Counted from the stretch's first letter, positions 33,099-44,822 are shown. The stretch: DNA of 64,000 nt from Branchinecta lynchi (GCA_023053575.1 JAKZAP010000014.1:10044001-10108000); one strand, 5' to 3'. Numbers and translations are program-made. The notes: generated from the letters alone by a model not told the origin.

Positions 33099-33694
33099 AA
33101 TCTTTATACATAGAAACTTTTTTCAGTGTTTAAATTAGCTGCTGCAGTTCAGAAGTGCCAAAAACACAATTACCATTCGCTATGAAAAAAATTTGCTTCC
33201 TGGAAAAGGAAGCGGACCTGACAATTAAATATCAATTAACGCTCCTACAAGCCTTAAAGTTTTGCCTATTCGTATACTTAGTTTCAATCTCACAAGCTAA
33301 CACACTATATCCATCGAGCTTGGTGAAAGCAGCGTTCAGACTGACCCAAAGACCGCATAAGGTTACGTCAGCAAAACGCGCTCTTATTTCGCATAGACTG
33401 CGCATAAGCTGGCTTTGCTTTCTTGTTACATTTCTAGTCTCAGGCTAAGGGCCTCGACGCATTAAGCGGCGCTCAGACGACGGTCACAAGACCGTTGGAC
33501 AAGTCTCTTATATTGGGCTCTTATATAAAAAAGTATTGAAAGTTTAATGCATTGCACGTGATGATACTGCTGCTTTTCCATCTTCTCTTAGGTTACGCTT
33601 ATGTACCAGAAACAACTTTTCGCTGGAACTCTCCCTTATGCCTTGCTGTAAGTAACCGTAGAACCTAGCCAAGAAGCCTGGTTGCCTTAAGCCG
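33099..33694. other. Intergenic DNA, nothing recognised
   Basis: An open frame at 33155-33448 encodes no recognised domain. No repeat boundary is clear. Confidence 0.35.
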
Positions 33695-34175
33695 AGTTCA
33701 CAAGCATGCACTGGCGAAGCACATATGCCTAGACACGTGTCCAAGCTTAGCCGGGCACCAAGTAAAATTTGTCTCAAAATAGTAATATGAAGTAGTACGA
33801 AAAAGTAGTATGCAGTACTAACGATGCTACTACAGACTTCTACTTCAAGGCTACCGTGTTACTGCATACTACTATATGCTACTATTAGCAAGACCGGATG
33901 CTACTATGGTAAGATAGGATGCTACTGGATACTACTACATAGAATTCGACCAGTCTGAGGCACATTAAATGATAGTATTCTTTGCTATAACATATTATTA
34001 CATGCAACGTTTTCGTACTACTACCATACTACTACGCAGGCTACAAATTTTTCATCGGGAATAGATCAGCCTGGTACAACGTGCCTGGCCCAAAATCTGT
34101 GCCTAGGCACGGACGTGAATGGTGACGCTAGAAACGTGCCTAGGCGTATGTGCTTGGCTATGCATGCTTGTGAAC
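33695..34175. mobile_element. Foldback element with TACTACTA-rich core
   Basis: TTCACAAGCATGCACTGGCG and the right end ATGCATGCTTGTGAA are inverted, and the arms continue through AAGCACATA(T/C)GCCTAG(A/G)CACG for about 45 bp. The core (33790-34045) is dense in AGTAGTA/TACTACTA variants that are themselves partly inverted around the centre. Confidence 0.8.
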
Positions 34176-34640
34176 GGAGCATTAGTCATCCATGCTCTTT
34201 TCTTCCTCGCCAGGTTTTCCGGGTGGATAACATTAGCTAAAAAACGATCGACGGTTTATTGATTTCTTGGGTCCGGGCATGGGTATAAGGAGCATAGCAA
34301 GCGAAGTGTGAGCAGTCCATCTTTTCTCTTACTTTTGCTTCAAACAAAAATTTTACAGCGTGATGACGTCACCATCTACGGTCTTATGTCGCCCATCTGA
34401 GCGTTGCTAAACGGTCATCTTATTCCCCAAGAAAAAGAGCGTTCTTACGGAGAAACGGCAAGCTTCCAGAGTACAAAATGGAGACAAATATGTGCAACTG
34501 AATACAAAAAACCTATAAACTACCTATAAAATCGTATACTTTTAAACCCGCCTCCGTTAAGTCATGGGGCTCAAGGGCAAATGTTTCACCGGGAAAGCTA
34601 TCACAGAGGCAACAGAATTTCCGAAACAGAGGCACAAAGG
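34176..34640. other. Intergenic DNA, nothing recognised
   Basis: No exon-like frame or element end was seen. Confidence 0.35.
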
Positions 34641-34906
34641 GCGTGTTCCACCCTTCTAAAGATAGTAACTGTTGGTTATATTTCCGTTCCAACCTCCCGA
34701 AAAGTCACTACGCTGACTGGTCCACCTTCTCGAAATAGTATGTACTAGTAACTACTTGCCTACCATGCTCAGGAGCCTGGTAAGCGCGGTTACAGAGATT
34801 CGTGGAGTGATATATTGCTGAAAATTTACAAATACGTTCCAGTCTTGACGCCAAGAAGCCAAAGTTCGTGACGTCATGCGTCGTAACTACGGTGAACACG
34901 CTCATA
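34641..34906 (+). mobile_element. MITE family A, full-length copy
   Basis: Left end GCGTGTTCCACCCTTCTAAAG, right end GGTGAACACGCTCAT. The body matches 37199-37496 through TTACTACGCTGAC, GCTCAGGAGC and GTGACGTCATGCGTCGTAAC. Confidence 0.85.
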
Positions 34907-35114
34907 GACATGTTTTCGCATTAAGCTGGATTCCCACTGATTAATGTGTGGAATTTGGGGTCTAACGTTCAAGTTTAGGACGATAGTCGAGTTTCTCGAT
35001 GCGATGCGAACTCTAGCTCCGGATGCGAAATTCGATTTGCGGAAACCATGTCTCACGAAGAAGGAAGCGACGATCGCCTGTAACCGGTTCTCGATAGGAC
35101 AGAAAATCAAAGCA

Positions 35115-35745
35115 ATTCGCCATATGAAGGGCTTCCAAGCGGACTAGTTTCTGTCAATCCCCCTATACCTCATCATCAGCACTTGCGCAAGACATGAGTT
35201 GCCTTTTTGCAGATACCATGGTATCTCTTACCACGGTCTAAAGTCGTTTTTGCAGTTATTGTGGTATCTGGCCAGTGATCGTGGTATTTGAAAAGTCATC
35301 TCACTTTCATCAAATTTTGTCAGATTGATGAGAAAGAAGTTTAGCACTTAGTGATGTAACTGGATATCTGTTTTTCTTTTGAGATGACTTCGAAAAGTGC
35401 AATTTCGGCAATAGTCGTTTTTGCAGAGCACCGTGTATCAGATACCACGATAACCGCAAAAACGACTAATTGCAGAACCAGTTACCGTGGTAACAGATAC
35501 CATGGTATCAGCAAAAACGCAACTATGGTAAAAACAGATCCACAGGTTCGTGAGTAGAAAATCAGCAACTCAGGTAGTGGAGATTTTGCATGTGCTTCAG
35601 CAGTAGAAAATTAAAGTTACCCGATACGCTATGGATCCGACTGTTCATGTATACACGAGTGATGATTATGAGGCAATGGAGGATTAAAAGAAACTAGTCC
35701 ACTTGGAGCACAGAACTGGAATAAGGCGGATGTTCATGGCATCAA
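35115..35745. mobile_element. Foldback element K, copy 1, with nested element
   Basis: The left arm CCAAGCGGACTAGTTTCTGTC with CCTCATCATCAGCACT pairs with the right arm GAGTGATGATTATGAGGCA, AAGAAACTAGTCCACTTGGAG. The GATACC-type element (35197-35524) sits between them. A second copy with the same arms is at 60197-61485. Confidence 0.65.
35197..35524. mobile_element. Foldback element, GATACCATGGTATC family, copy 2
   Basis: Ends AGTTGCCTTTTTGCAGATAC and CAGCAAAAACGCAACT are inverted, and both carry GATACCATGGTATC. The interior has a second inverted pair (AAAAGTCATCTCA against TGAGATGACTTCG). It is colinear with 1716-2122 but lacks one internal CCATGG block. Confidence 0.8.
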
Positions 35746-35841
35746 CATCCAGAGAAGCACTCTCACTAAGAAATCGGACTCTTGGCAGCCGAATGAACAG
35801 GGTCAACTGAACGGTCTGGAAGTCACCCATTGTGATGAGCG

Positions 35842-36183
35842 GAGCAAAATAACACTAGGGAGTAGCCCCAAGAGCCATGCTTTGCAAACGGATAATTGTA
35901 GCGCCGCCCACTACGTTTGCGGCGTTTAAAGCGAGACAAACTTTCGGGTTTACAAATTTCTAGTAAAGCTAAGCTGCGGGCTGCATAAAGCAAGGAAACA
36001 ATGGAGGCTGTGTCATTTTTTAGCTGTCTCTAGAATATGAAGTTATAAGAGCCAGCGGTGGTGAACGATTGAATGAGTTTCAGTAGGGACGTTCACTAAC
36101 GCTAGTGGTGCTTGTGTCGCTGCTAGTCGAGTGTGCGACACTTTTTTCAAGTCTTGGCGCTACTTCCTAGTGTTATTTTGCTC
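35842..36183. mobile_element. Foldback element near the 3' end of the epimerase gene
   Basis: GAGCAAAATAACACTAGGGA on the left and TCCTAGTGTTATTTTGCTC on the right are inverted complements, and the arms extend through AGTAGC(C/G)CCAAGA. It lies about 120 bp beyond the epimerase stop codon, so it may be within the 3' UTR. No canonical poly(A) signal was seen between them. Confidence 0.8.
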
Positions 36184-36304
36184 TCGTAGTGAGCAACGTC
36201 AGTTGAATCTACTACGTCATTTATACTAGGTCTTGCGAAACAGTTCTGGAGAACCTCTGTGTCGGAAGTGTTGTTATCTCTGTGATACAGGGCTGCTGGC
36301 AAAA

Positions 36305-36465
36305 CTACATGACCTGAAGAATTTGTGAAGCCTCAAAGGCGGTTCCGGGAAGGAGAATCACGGGGGTTGACACGTGACCCGCTTCGACGCAAATCATGTT
36401 CGGAAACTCGTCGTCGCCGAAGTCTGCCATCTCGCGGGCTTTCTCCATCCATGGATTCCATATAA
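36305..36465 (-). CDS. Glucose-6-phosphate 1-epimerase-like protein, last exon
   Basis: Opens with TT, which joins the G of the preceding exon to encode Val, then reads IWNPWMEKAREMADFGDDEF, PNMICVEAGHVSTPV, a LLPGTAFEASQ tail and a TAG stop. VIWNPW, ADFGDDE and CVEAG are hallmarks of the YeaD/YMR099C hexose-6-phosphate mutarotase family. The Glu of VEAG corresponds to the family's catalytic Glu. The acceptor is TTTTCGTACTTTCAG. The enzyme interconverts alpha and beta anomers of glucose 6-phosphate in the cytosol. The protein ends at the length expected for the family C-terminus. Confidence 0.93.
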
Positions 36466-37009
36466 CTGAAAGTACGAAAAAGGTCACAACCACGATTACG
36501 CTAGACCAAGGGCCTACCCGAACTTTTCCAGAATTCAGCCATGACGTATGAGCAATAAATAATGGGACCTACTATCAAGGATAATGCACGTTTGTACTTC
36601 CAACAGTTATAAAGATATTACTATCTATTCTATACTCTTTCTGGAAGAATTAACACTAAGATCGGTTAAAATGTTATGCTTCCCGACAATATCACAAAAC
36701 CGGGCCTATCGGACACAAAAATGAGCGGTTTTCTTATTTGCAGAATTTGAGATGTCTGAATCGTTGATAACGAAAAAAGACATTTCATGACTTTTATAGT
36801 TTTTCAGCGTGCTTTCTTCAAAAAAGAACCCACAACTGTACTATCTTTTCTCATCACCAGCGATAGTCTCCATCTTTCACAGTTCACCCACGGTCGTTCT
36901 CGTGTATTCAGTCCAGTGTTGACAGAACCTGTGACTTTCGAGAACCCTGTGACATTCTGACGCCTGCGAAACTGGATCCTTTTAACAAGCTGTTGAAGAG
37001 AAATCTCGC

Positions 37010-37159
37010 TTTATCATCTTTACAATTATATGGCTCAGCTTTTTTGCAATATTGTTGTATTTACGGGCAAGGAACCGGTCGCAGAATTCTGGCTCGCTCT
37101 GTCGAAGAAGTCGATAATGTATGACGAACCGTACGATTCTGCGACCAGTGGCAACACTG
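37010..37159 (-). repeat. Repeat N, copy 1, with conserved open frame
   Basis: Starts CAGTGTTGCCACTGGTCGCAG on the minus strand. It encodes GRRIVRFVIHYRLLRQSEPE and FCDRFLARKYNNIAKKL without a stop. The second copy (46829-46982) has the same reading frame open with several differences at third codon positions. No domain is recognised. Confidence 0.6.
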
Positions 37160-37198
37160 ATTCGGTCTCTCAAAGCTAGGCTTCACCTTCCATATATA

Positions 37199-37496
37199 GC
37201 GTGTTCCACCCTTCTAACAATAGTTACTATTAGTTACTATTTCCGTTCCATCCTCACGAAAAGTTACTACGCTGACCGTTCCAACCTTGTCAGAATAGTA
37301 ACTAATAGTTACTGTTTGCTTACTATGCTCGGGAGCGTAGTAACTACGGATCTCTCTAACCTGATTGGTCGGATTCGCCCCCTGTTGTGAGATCCTGCTG
37401 GAAAACAGAAAAATCGTCCCAGCATTGACGGCAAAAAGCCGGAATTCGTGACGTCATGCGTAGTAACTACGATAAGTAGGAGGGAACACGCTCATA
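37199..37496 (+). mobile_element. MITE family A, best full-length copy
   Basis: Left end AGCGTGTTCCACCCTTC, right end GAGGGAACACGCTCATA, about 298 bp. The internal ATAGTTACTATTAGTTACTA and GTGACGTCATGCGTAGTAAC blocks define the family. Other copies are at 34641-34906, 62538-63232 (interrupted), 46581-46710, 63897-64000 (cut by the edge), halves in the 8.6-10.2-kb duplication, and decayed pieces at 6145-6250 and 10985-11152. Confidence 0.9.
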
Positions 37497-39190
37497 GTCG
37501 CCCCGAGCCCTCTCTCCATTAATGAGTCGTCTGTCCGAGCCGTAAAGCTGACACAGAACCCCTGATCACCGTTCTTTAGCATAATTATCCACATTTAATA
37601 CACTCGCGTTGACAACAGCTAGAGTAAAGAAAATCGTTACTTTGGAACTCACTGCGCGACATGGACACGCTAAAAATCGCTTTGTACGATTTGTCTGAAA
37701 CCAATTATTATGCTCCGCTTCACCGGAACACACAGATCAACCCCTCAGAATAGAAATGATAAATATTTATCGTCGATAATCAAGATTTTATCCCTTAAAG
37801 CACAACTCTTAATATAAATGGTCTTTTCTGTCGTTTTTTTTAAACACCAATAAAATATCCCGTGAAATTTAAAATATTCTCTTTGGCAATTGTCAACTCT
37901 GCTGGATAGTCTAACCAAATACGTGAGTGAGATGTGAGGGAAGTTCAGAAACCAACCAATCAGAATTCTTTATTAGTGGAGTCGGTCACGGTTAGGTTGT
38001 CAATAGGTATCCAGCGTTTGGCACAGGCTATCCTGCATTAGCCGAAGGGTATCCAAAACTCAGAGGTTTGTGATAGACTTCCCGTGTTTGCTATTTTCGC
38101 CCGTCAAAGCTCCCTCTATTCAAACGGACCAGAGAATCTCTACTCTACTTCAGATAAGAAACTCTTTTACCCCGTCAATATTGTTCGTTCGAGGGGAGCT
38201 GAAGGCTCCAGCGCAAGAACTACTTCATTTCGGTACAAACTCGAAAATTTCCACCTCCCGCTCCTTTTACCGACTCAAAATTCCACCGGGAAAGCTATGC
38301 TCCGTCTTTTATTACCGTATGGAGAATACGAACGTTTTTGTTGCCTGCTGTTTACGGATATAGTCGGGGGATCAAAGGGAATAAAATGTCAGACGCCGGC
38401 TCCGAATAAAGCCGGGAGTGATACAGGCGGATAGGCCTAAAGATACGTTAGATTTGGGGGAAGAAAATCGGTTGGTCCATTAAAGTACGTTTTGGCAACT
38501 GATAGGTTTGGTTGCATACGTCATCTCTTAAATCTAGAAATTCAAATAGTATAAAGAAGGGAATTTTCTGAAATCTGGTTTTGGTATAGTCGTTACGCCT
38601 TTCCACTGCGTAGGTACAGTCAAGCATACGATAGTGTTGCGCTTTATTGGAGGCCGATTTGAGTCGGCAAAGTGATTCTTGACTTAGTCACGCATGAAGA
38701 ATGACTTTGCCGTGTCAAATGAAGCGCAGTCTAATCGCACGGAATGATCGGCTCTACGCAGTGAAAAGTCAAACTACTATACCGAAGCAAAACTTTCGTG
38801 CAGCAAAAACAGCAGCCGTGTCAAAAATTAAATCTCAGCATGAGTTTTTCCGTGCAGTCATTATTCAAAGTAAAAGATACAAACGAGTACTCGATAATAG
38901 AAACGTAGAACGAGGTTATTAATAAAATAATATTTAAGTTTTCAGTCCCTTATTAATAAAAAAGCCGAAGTTGACCAAAATGCAGAAAAAAACCTTTCCT
39001 GTCATCGCCCCAATCATCCAGCAAAAACGGCGTCCGTGTCAAAAATTAAATCTCAGGACTTGTTTTTTTCATTTTAGTAGTATTTGAAGATAATTTACCT
39101 TAATAAGATATTTATAGAATCGGTAGGTAGAAGCTTCAGTTATTTATTACAGGTTTGTTTCGTTCCCCGAAGTTGAACCAGAGGATTGAC
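37497..39190. other. Intron DNA; one 116-codon open frame, unrecognised
   Basis: The frame at 38084-38434 (plus) encodes a peptide I do not recognise and overlaps another open frame. Two similar blocks containing GTCAAAAATTAAATCTCAG occur at 38819 and 39035. Nothing else is supported. Confidence 0.4.
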
Positions 39191-39310
39191 AGCCTGACGA
39201 GGACCCTTGGCAAGAAGGGCCGAAATATCGTTGATGAAGAATCGTAGCCGACGTAGCCGTTGTAAACATTGTTTGAATAAACGTTTCAAAGTCAGCTTGG
39301 TCTCAAAGAA
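39191..39310 (+). mobile_element. Retroelement-like end with CTGACGA...GAAA hairpin
   Basis: CTGACGA (39194-39200), a stem formed by GGACCCTT and AAGGGCC, then GAAA (39222-39225). The segment CGTTGATGAAGAATCG and AACATTGTTTGAATAAACG follow, shared with 10208-10293. A related sequence lies on the minus strand at 53670-53775. The CTGANGA-stem-GAAA layout resembles stem II of hammerhead motifs reported in Penelope-like elements, but stems I and III are not visible. Confidence 0.5.
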
Positions 39311-39895
39311 TATTTAAAACTTAGAAATTTCTGTTACTATGTTATTTTAATTTCCAGATTTAAGCGATGGCACATGCAACCTGTGAGGGGCCAAAACGTG
39401 TTTTCAACTCTTCGTTTGGCAGTCCATCACCGTTAGAGATAGCGAAGCGAGTACTAAGTCCAAGAAACCGCGGTCGGATCTTCTCATTGAGACTCGCGAT
39501 TCCACACTTATCAGGAAGGCTCTTGTCTTGCCAGTCTACTTCCCTGAGCCCTATTTTGAAAATCATGCTCAAACCCAGGAACATACTGGCAGGGGTGGAC
39601 ACGGTGCTATTGCGCATGTGTACTACATATTCTCCAGAACAATACCAGTACAGAACACCTCTGGAGAATCAGGTGTACAGACATAGCACTTAAAAGGTCA
39701 CGACGGAAATATTCCATAATGTCAACACATAGTAGATTAATCCTTGCGTAAATATTATGAAACTTCGGACAATGTAGCAATATGTCAATTATCACTTCAG
39801 TCTGGAAGGGCGAGGAAGCCCTCGACTGATCAGTCAAAGATGCTGTGCGGGTTTCTCGTCTTCAGCTATGTTTCTTTCCAAACTCAAAGGCTTAC

Positions 39896-40052
39896 CTGTG
39901 TCTGGGAAATTGTATTTCTGAATCCTCATCTTGCGGCCAGATACAACATTTGTGATAATATGCTCCTGAGGTGTGTTTTGGTAAACTCTATCCGTCCATT
40001 CGTTGACAGTGACTACATCTCTCGTTTCTTGATACATGGCGCCATCTCTTGT
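39896..40052 (-). CDS. Glucose-6-phosphate 1-epimerase-like protein, internal exon
   Basis: 52 codons plus one base, phase 0 in. It reads TRDGAMYQETRDVVTVNEWT, DRVYQNTP and SGRKMRIQKYNFPDT. The TDRVY...P and (I/V)xKxxFPDT motifs match the beta-sandwich strands just before the WNPW motif in the family. The acceptor is CTATTTTTATTTCAG and the donor G|GTAAGC. It splices in phase from the 48-kb exon and into the 36-kb exon. Confidence 0.93.
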
Positions 40053-40185
40053 CTGAAATAAAAATAGTGGGTGACTACACCATCCTTTCTCCGATGAGTG
40101 CTATTTATAGCAACAGTCGGTCTTCAACGACCGTTTGAATTTGCGATTTTCCGACTGAGCTACGGATAATACTCTATATGACCAA

Positions 40186-40355
40186 GTCCAAAACACGCCA
40201 GTGATTCTCAGGAAGAAGGAGTAAACGTGTCCGTAACGACTCAAACTCAATGACTCAAATCCCGAGTCAGCGCAGCTGTGATACCGTTTCTTCCGTTCTT
40301 CCGCAGGTACCCAGAGATACTGCATCGGAAGGGAGAGATAGTCATCAAGTGTATT
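40186..40355 (+). repeat. Dispersed repeat H, copy 2
   Basis: GTCCAAAACACGCCAGTGATTC ... GTCATCAAGTGTATT, colinear with 55130-55310. Confidence 0.65.
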
Positions 40356-40406
40356 AGCCTACGACTGGAAATGCTGCTTCGAATTGACGACTGACAACAC
40401 TTCGCC

Positions 40407-40956
40407 AAAGCTAAGTCTGATGTTTGCGGTTATTGTTGTTTAGTATTGTTTATTATAATCAGTTTGCCATAGTTATCTTCCACTTAGCTTTCTACAAATC
40501 ACCCAGGCTAAGCTTTACCTGTTCGTAAGTTTTCAGTTCCTTTTCTACTGCACTTATGCACTCGGGTAGTTCGTCATAAATCCTTCATTCATTCATTCAA
40601 TCTAATTAAACGCGTCAACTCGCGTTTCCAATCGTACTTTAATCCGGTAAGAACGGTGGACTGGAAAAGAGCAAATTGCTGATATCCACAGGCGTCCCTC
40701 ACTCCCCCCTTTCAAAGCTAAGTCCGATCTTTGCGGTTATTGTTATTAGTTTTGTTTATTATTACCAGCTTGTCACAGTTGTCTTCCACTTAGCTTTTTA
40801 CAAATCACACAGGCTCAACTTTACAAGTTCTCAAGCTTTCAATCTCGTTTTGGTGAAGGATTTTATGCGTCAACTCGCGTTTTCAATCGTACTTTAATCC
40901 GCTACGAATGGTGAACTGAAAAAGAGCAAATGCTAAAATACACAGGCGCCCTCCTT
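40407..40956. repeat. Tandem duplication in intron (period about 307 bp)
   Basis: Copy 1 (from 40407) and copy 2 (from 40714) both run AAAGCTAAGTC(T/C)GAT, CTTCCACTTAGCTTT, TACAAATCAC(C/A)CAGGCT, GCGTCAACTCGCGTTT and CAATCGTACTTTAATCCG. Copy 2 lacks about 60 bp in its middle. Confidence 0.85.
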
Positions 40957-43463
40957 CCATGAAAAGTTCATACGGGCGTGCCATCGTGGATGAAGCTCCG
41001 GATTCCGGCGATTGCGGGCCTTCCCGGGTGAAGTGGAGGGCTCGAGGCGACAGTACCAGCGGATAGACGAAAAATACACAACTGCTTAAATCCTTTTCCA
41101 GAAGACGCGGAAAAGATTTGAAGTGGAGCTGAAATGGCGCGAAACAGATTATCCCCGCTAGGGGCCAGATTTGCCGACACGAATGGAATATGATGTGCGA
41201 ATGGCATATAACGTTATTAAATATTTGGTCTGATAGACCCGACTGTTGCTGGACTTTGGGTCACCTTCGGTGACTCTACAGAGAACGTCTTAAACTGGAA
41301 ATTATACTCAATAGTTGACTGTATTGATTCCGTTGTATATATTCGTGTTAAACTATATTTGTTGCCCCTTTTTTTTCATACTCTACTCCCTATTGTACTT
41401 TCAGCAGTTTTGGCAGGTAATAAGTCTATATTAGGCTATATCATATCCTATCATAAGGTTTCGCGCGACTCTGAGTTGGCCTTCTACCAGTTCAGCTCTC
41501 CAGCCGGATTAGTCCATATGTGTACCTCCTTAAATCATTATATAAGAAAGAAGCGTTCACTGACTTAACTGAACGATAATGCAAACTCGTGAGGAAAATT
41601 CGCACCTCTTTTTTTCTGAAGGAATATAACTAAACACACATCCTAGCAGAAATTTAGGGTTTGTCCCGTTTTGTTTCTCTACACCCTTTGTCTAATTTAT
41701 GTGATAATTATTTCTAATGAAAAAAAAACTTGGACTCGAAAATTGATGTTGACTTCAACTGAATAGAAGTTCGAAAATAAAGTTTTTTTATGTCATTGCT
41801 TTGTCATTTTTTTCTGCTTTCGTCAAATTTCGGGGACCTCAGGCATCTCGCATGCATAATGTTATAAGCGCACTTCCCATGACGTTGACGCTATAGGCTA
41901 CCATAAGTATTATGGCATACAGGCTCGCTGTAGTTCCCATTTGACCGCAAGAAAAATTCGGCTGCCTCTGCCAATTTTTATTATCATGCCAACATCAATA
42001 TCTGCATACAGATGACCCGGTTTTTGACTCATTTGCATAGGAAGCATGCGCTTTAACCCGTTTATTGAATTTTTCGAACAGAATGTTGTCGAACAGAATT
42101 ATAAATGGTGACGGGAATCCTCACCATTATCTGCTTGATTAAGTTCAAGAGAAGGAGTCTCCTGTGCCTTAAGTTCGATACTATGACCCTGTTTTGATCC
42201 TCGATTACGTCCCATCTCCTCGGACCCTTTTCAGTCGTCCGAAACAGACCCCAAAGCGAAAAATCGAAAAAAGATCATAAATTAACTCCCGTCCTTACAG
42301 GCAGTTCAAAGAGTTTAGCTGTGCAACAGCCAGTAGCACTAGTCATCATGGTTGTCGAATTTCTTTTATGCTATCTCTGACGCTTATAGAGACAAATTGG
42401 TTGACTTTATATATATATAACTTAGTGTGATTACGTTTGACGTCAAAGTAAAATTCGGTGTATGCGTTGTGAAAGTTACCTTTAATGATTATACTAAACA
42501 TTCTATTACTGCTGCTAACCCTAAGATTATATGGGTCAATCGAGTCCACTAGACGGGTTCCAAATAAAATTTACTTTAAGTGGTAACCAACTGATTAGTA
42601 AATAACATTAGTTAGCAAGCACAAGGATTTTAATCTTCCTAAACCAAACCGTTGTAAGTTATAAAATCTGGGTTACTTGGCCATGTGTGTGTTGCCCTCA
42701 AATCGTAGTGGGGGTTGGGTTGAAAACCTAACTGTAATCGGTGTAAAACCGGGGGAATACTCACTGTGAAATCCGGTCCTAACTGATCTTGAACTGGGTG
42801 TATGTGTTTGTGGGGGGGGGGGGGGGAGCAAAAGGTACATCCGAAACCAATGCCAACAAGTATACCAAACTGAAAGCCAGCTAGAGGCCTCAAAAGCTGT
42901 TCATAAGCGAAAGCTCTGCTAAAAATAACAATAAATTCGACAGTGCAAACAAATTTGATATGACAATGCAAGTCAGTGCAACAAATTTTCTTTCAATAAA
43001 CTGTAAATCATTTTTGTTCTAGAATCCGTCAAAATGCTAAGAAGTAAAGGTGTTTCCGTAGGGTCACTGGAAAATATCAGACCTAATGAAAACGACCTGC
43101 TGTAAATGCTCGGAACTGATTTCTATCATTTGCGAGTCATGTCGACTGGTGTTAGTTAGGATTTTACAGACAATCTCCTAGACCCAGCTTTTTGGTCGAA
43201 ACACAATTTTGTCCTCGCTAAGCGAATTAAATTTTGAACTCCCCGAACGGGTCTCATCCGAAACGAGCACAATCAAAGAATACCTAAAACCAGCTTCTAA
43301 AAATCCAACACTGTCGAGAGCGCCCGGTGACGAAAAGTAACATCAATCGGCTCCACGAAACACCTTTTTGTTTCTCCCTAGTCAGACGGTTAATGCAATC
43401 TCTCGGCTGTGATGCAGTCAGAGATCACGATGAGTAAAGTAAAAGCGACATGTTACCCATTAC
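40957..43463. other. Intron DNA, mostly unrecognised
   Basis: A G/C-richer block at 40955-41220 stands out from the AT-rich surroundings but carries no recognised domain on either strand. A run of 15 G lies at 42812-42826. No exon is supported. Confidence 0.4.
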
Positions 43464-44378
43464 CAAGAACAAATAAGCCAAGCAGAACCTCCGTCTTTAG
43501 TCCCATGCACCGACTATCAATATCCCGACAAAACTGAGCAGATCTACAGCTACTTCATGAGCTTTGAGTTGACGCTCTTCTACTTCCCTCTGACCAGCTG
43601 CAGATTTGAGAGGAAAAGAGCGTAGCAGGCGCGAATAACCCGCCCCTGACCAATCAGAGCGCGTCACATTTGACTTCACAATGGTATGCACTCAATAGTC
43701 TATTCGCTTTCGGATTTTCTTCCACGGGGCTCTACTGCGATGAGCTGTTTGTACAGGTAACGAGTTGTGATGATCCGCATAGCTCAAGGTTAATGGTTAT
43801 CTTTATTTACAAACAAAAATGTATCATTAGCATTTTCCGCTGCTGAGAGCAGAGCTCGAGCGCGTACTAAAAAATAAATAAAACCAAAATAACGTCAACA
43901 TAACGAATCATACCCAATAATATCCATCCGCTAAATAATCATAAAGCTAACCGAATGCAAGGTACAGTCACAAATAAAAAAAAAAAAAATATTTAAATAA
44001 GAAATAAAAGTAGACAAAGATGGGAATATCGGTAGACTTTATATAAATATGAAAATAAGAGAGAACCGGAAAGTGAGAATCACATACCTAACTTCTGTAA
44101 TTCTCGATCAGCATTCTTCTAAGCCGTGATTTTATAGCAGCTATTCCTACCGTTAAATCCATAATTAACTTCACACTCTCGCAGTGAAGAGGAATGAGAT
44201 AACGAAGACAGAACCTGGATCTTTTGATAACAATTCAAGGCATTGTAATTTATGTTTGGATCTCGTTTCAGTCTGAGAGGAATCAGAAAGCTCCTATCCT
44301 CCGCTCGTTTGCACTCTACTCCGCATGGCGTTAGTATGGAGATCGGAAGACGGGGGTTCTACTTCTTATCTGTTCTTG
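43464..44378 (+). mobile_element. MITE family B, copy interrupted by a retroposed fragment
   Basis: Ends CAAGAACAAATAAG and CTTATCTGTTCTTG are inverted. Seven bases flank each side, CCATTAC and GCATTAC (one mismatch), a likely target duplication. The body matches other family-B copies (AACCTCCGTCTTTAGTCCC, GGGGCTCTACTGCGAT, CCTCCGCTCGTTTGCA) but is split by 43786-44288. Confidence 0.85.
43786..44288 (-). mobile_element. Retroposed fragment inside family B, AGCTC duplication
   Basis: About 500 bp flanked by AGCTC on both sides (43781-43785 and 44289-44293) and absent from the other family-B copies. On the minus strand it ends AAATAAAGATAACCATTAACC, a LINE/SINE-like 3' end. No coding capacity is recognised. 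Confidence 0.7.
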
Positions 44379-44451
44379 GCATTACCTTTGGACATGGTGT
44401 TGGGACTACACTGGAATTTGTCTGTGTTTGTAATGCAAAAACAAGCCCGTA

Positions 44452-44822
44452 ATCTTTAAACAACGCGCTGTACCAATAACGCAAATCCAACCTACTTCCA
44501 TAACTGCATTCATTCTTAAAGCTTCTTAAACCTTGAGACCCAAATTTCATGTTACATTCTGAATCGGCAAACGAGACCTCGATAATCTGTGATCACTGGT
44601 TTCCATGCGCATTATGTTTCCGACGAGTGTTCGAGTGTCATGCTATTAATACGTAAGACCGGCTTTCCGAATTTTGCCATGTTTCTGCTAGAAGTCCTTG
44701 GGTCTGCGGAAAGGCTTAAATCAGCCGCAGCAGTCGATATTCTTTAAAAGTAGAGCACAGAATATTTAGATAGTTTTGAATATCGGAACATAAACAGTAA
44801 ATAGTGCGAGGTGGGCTTTAAA
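44452..44822 (+). mobile_element. MITE family C, diverged copy
   Basis: CCAATAACGCAAATCCAACC, ACCCAAATTTCATGTTACATT, GGAAAGGCTTAAATCAGCCG and AAATAGTGCGAGGTGGGCTTTAAA align in order with 60576-60955. Confidence 0.7.

Larger units (their letters stand above)
36466..39895 (-). other. Epimerase intron (3.4 kb) between the last two exons
   Basis: Donor ACAG|GTAAGC at 39895, acceptor TACTTTCAG|TT at 36466. It contains repeat N, a full family-A MITE and the LINE/Penelope-like end at 39190-39310. Confidence 0.88.

Noticed and set aside
39360..39617. Minus-strand open frame of 85 codons between epimerase exons
   Set aside because: The exons at 39896-40052 and 36305-36465 join directly in phase across the FPDT-VIWNPW motif, leaving no room for another coding exon.
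40955..41220. GC-richer block as a possible horizontally acquired gene
   Set aside because: Neither strand gives a recognisable domain, and the frame is short with no splice or start context.
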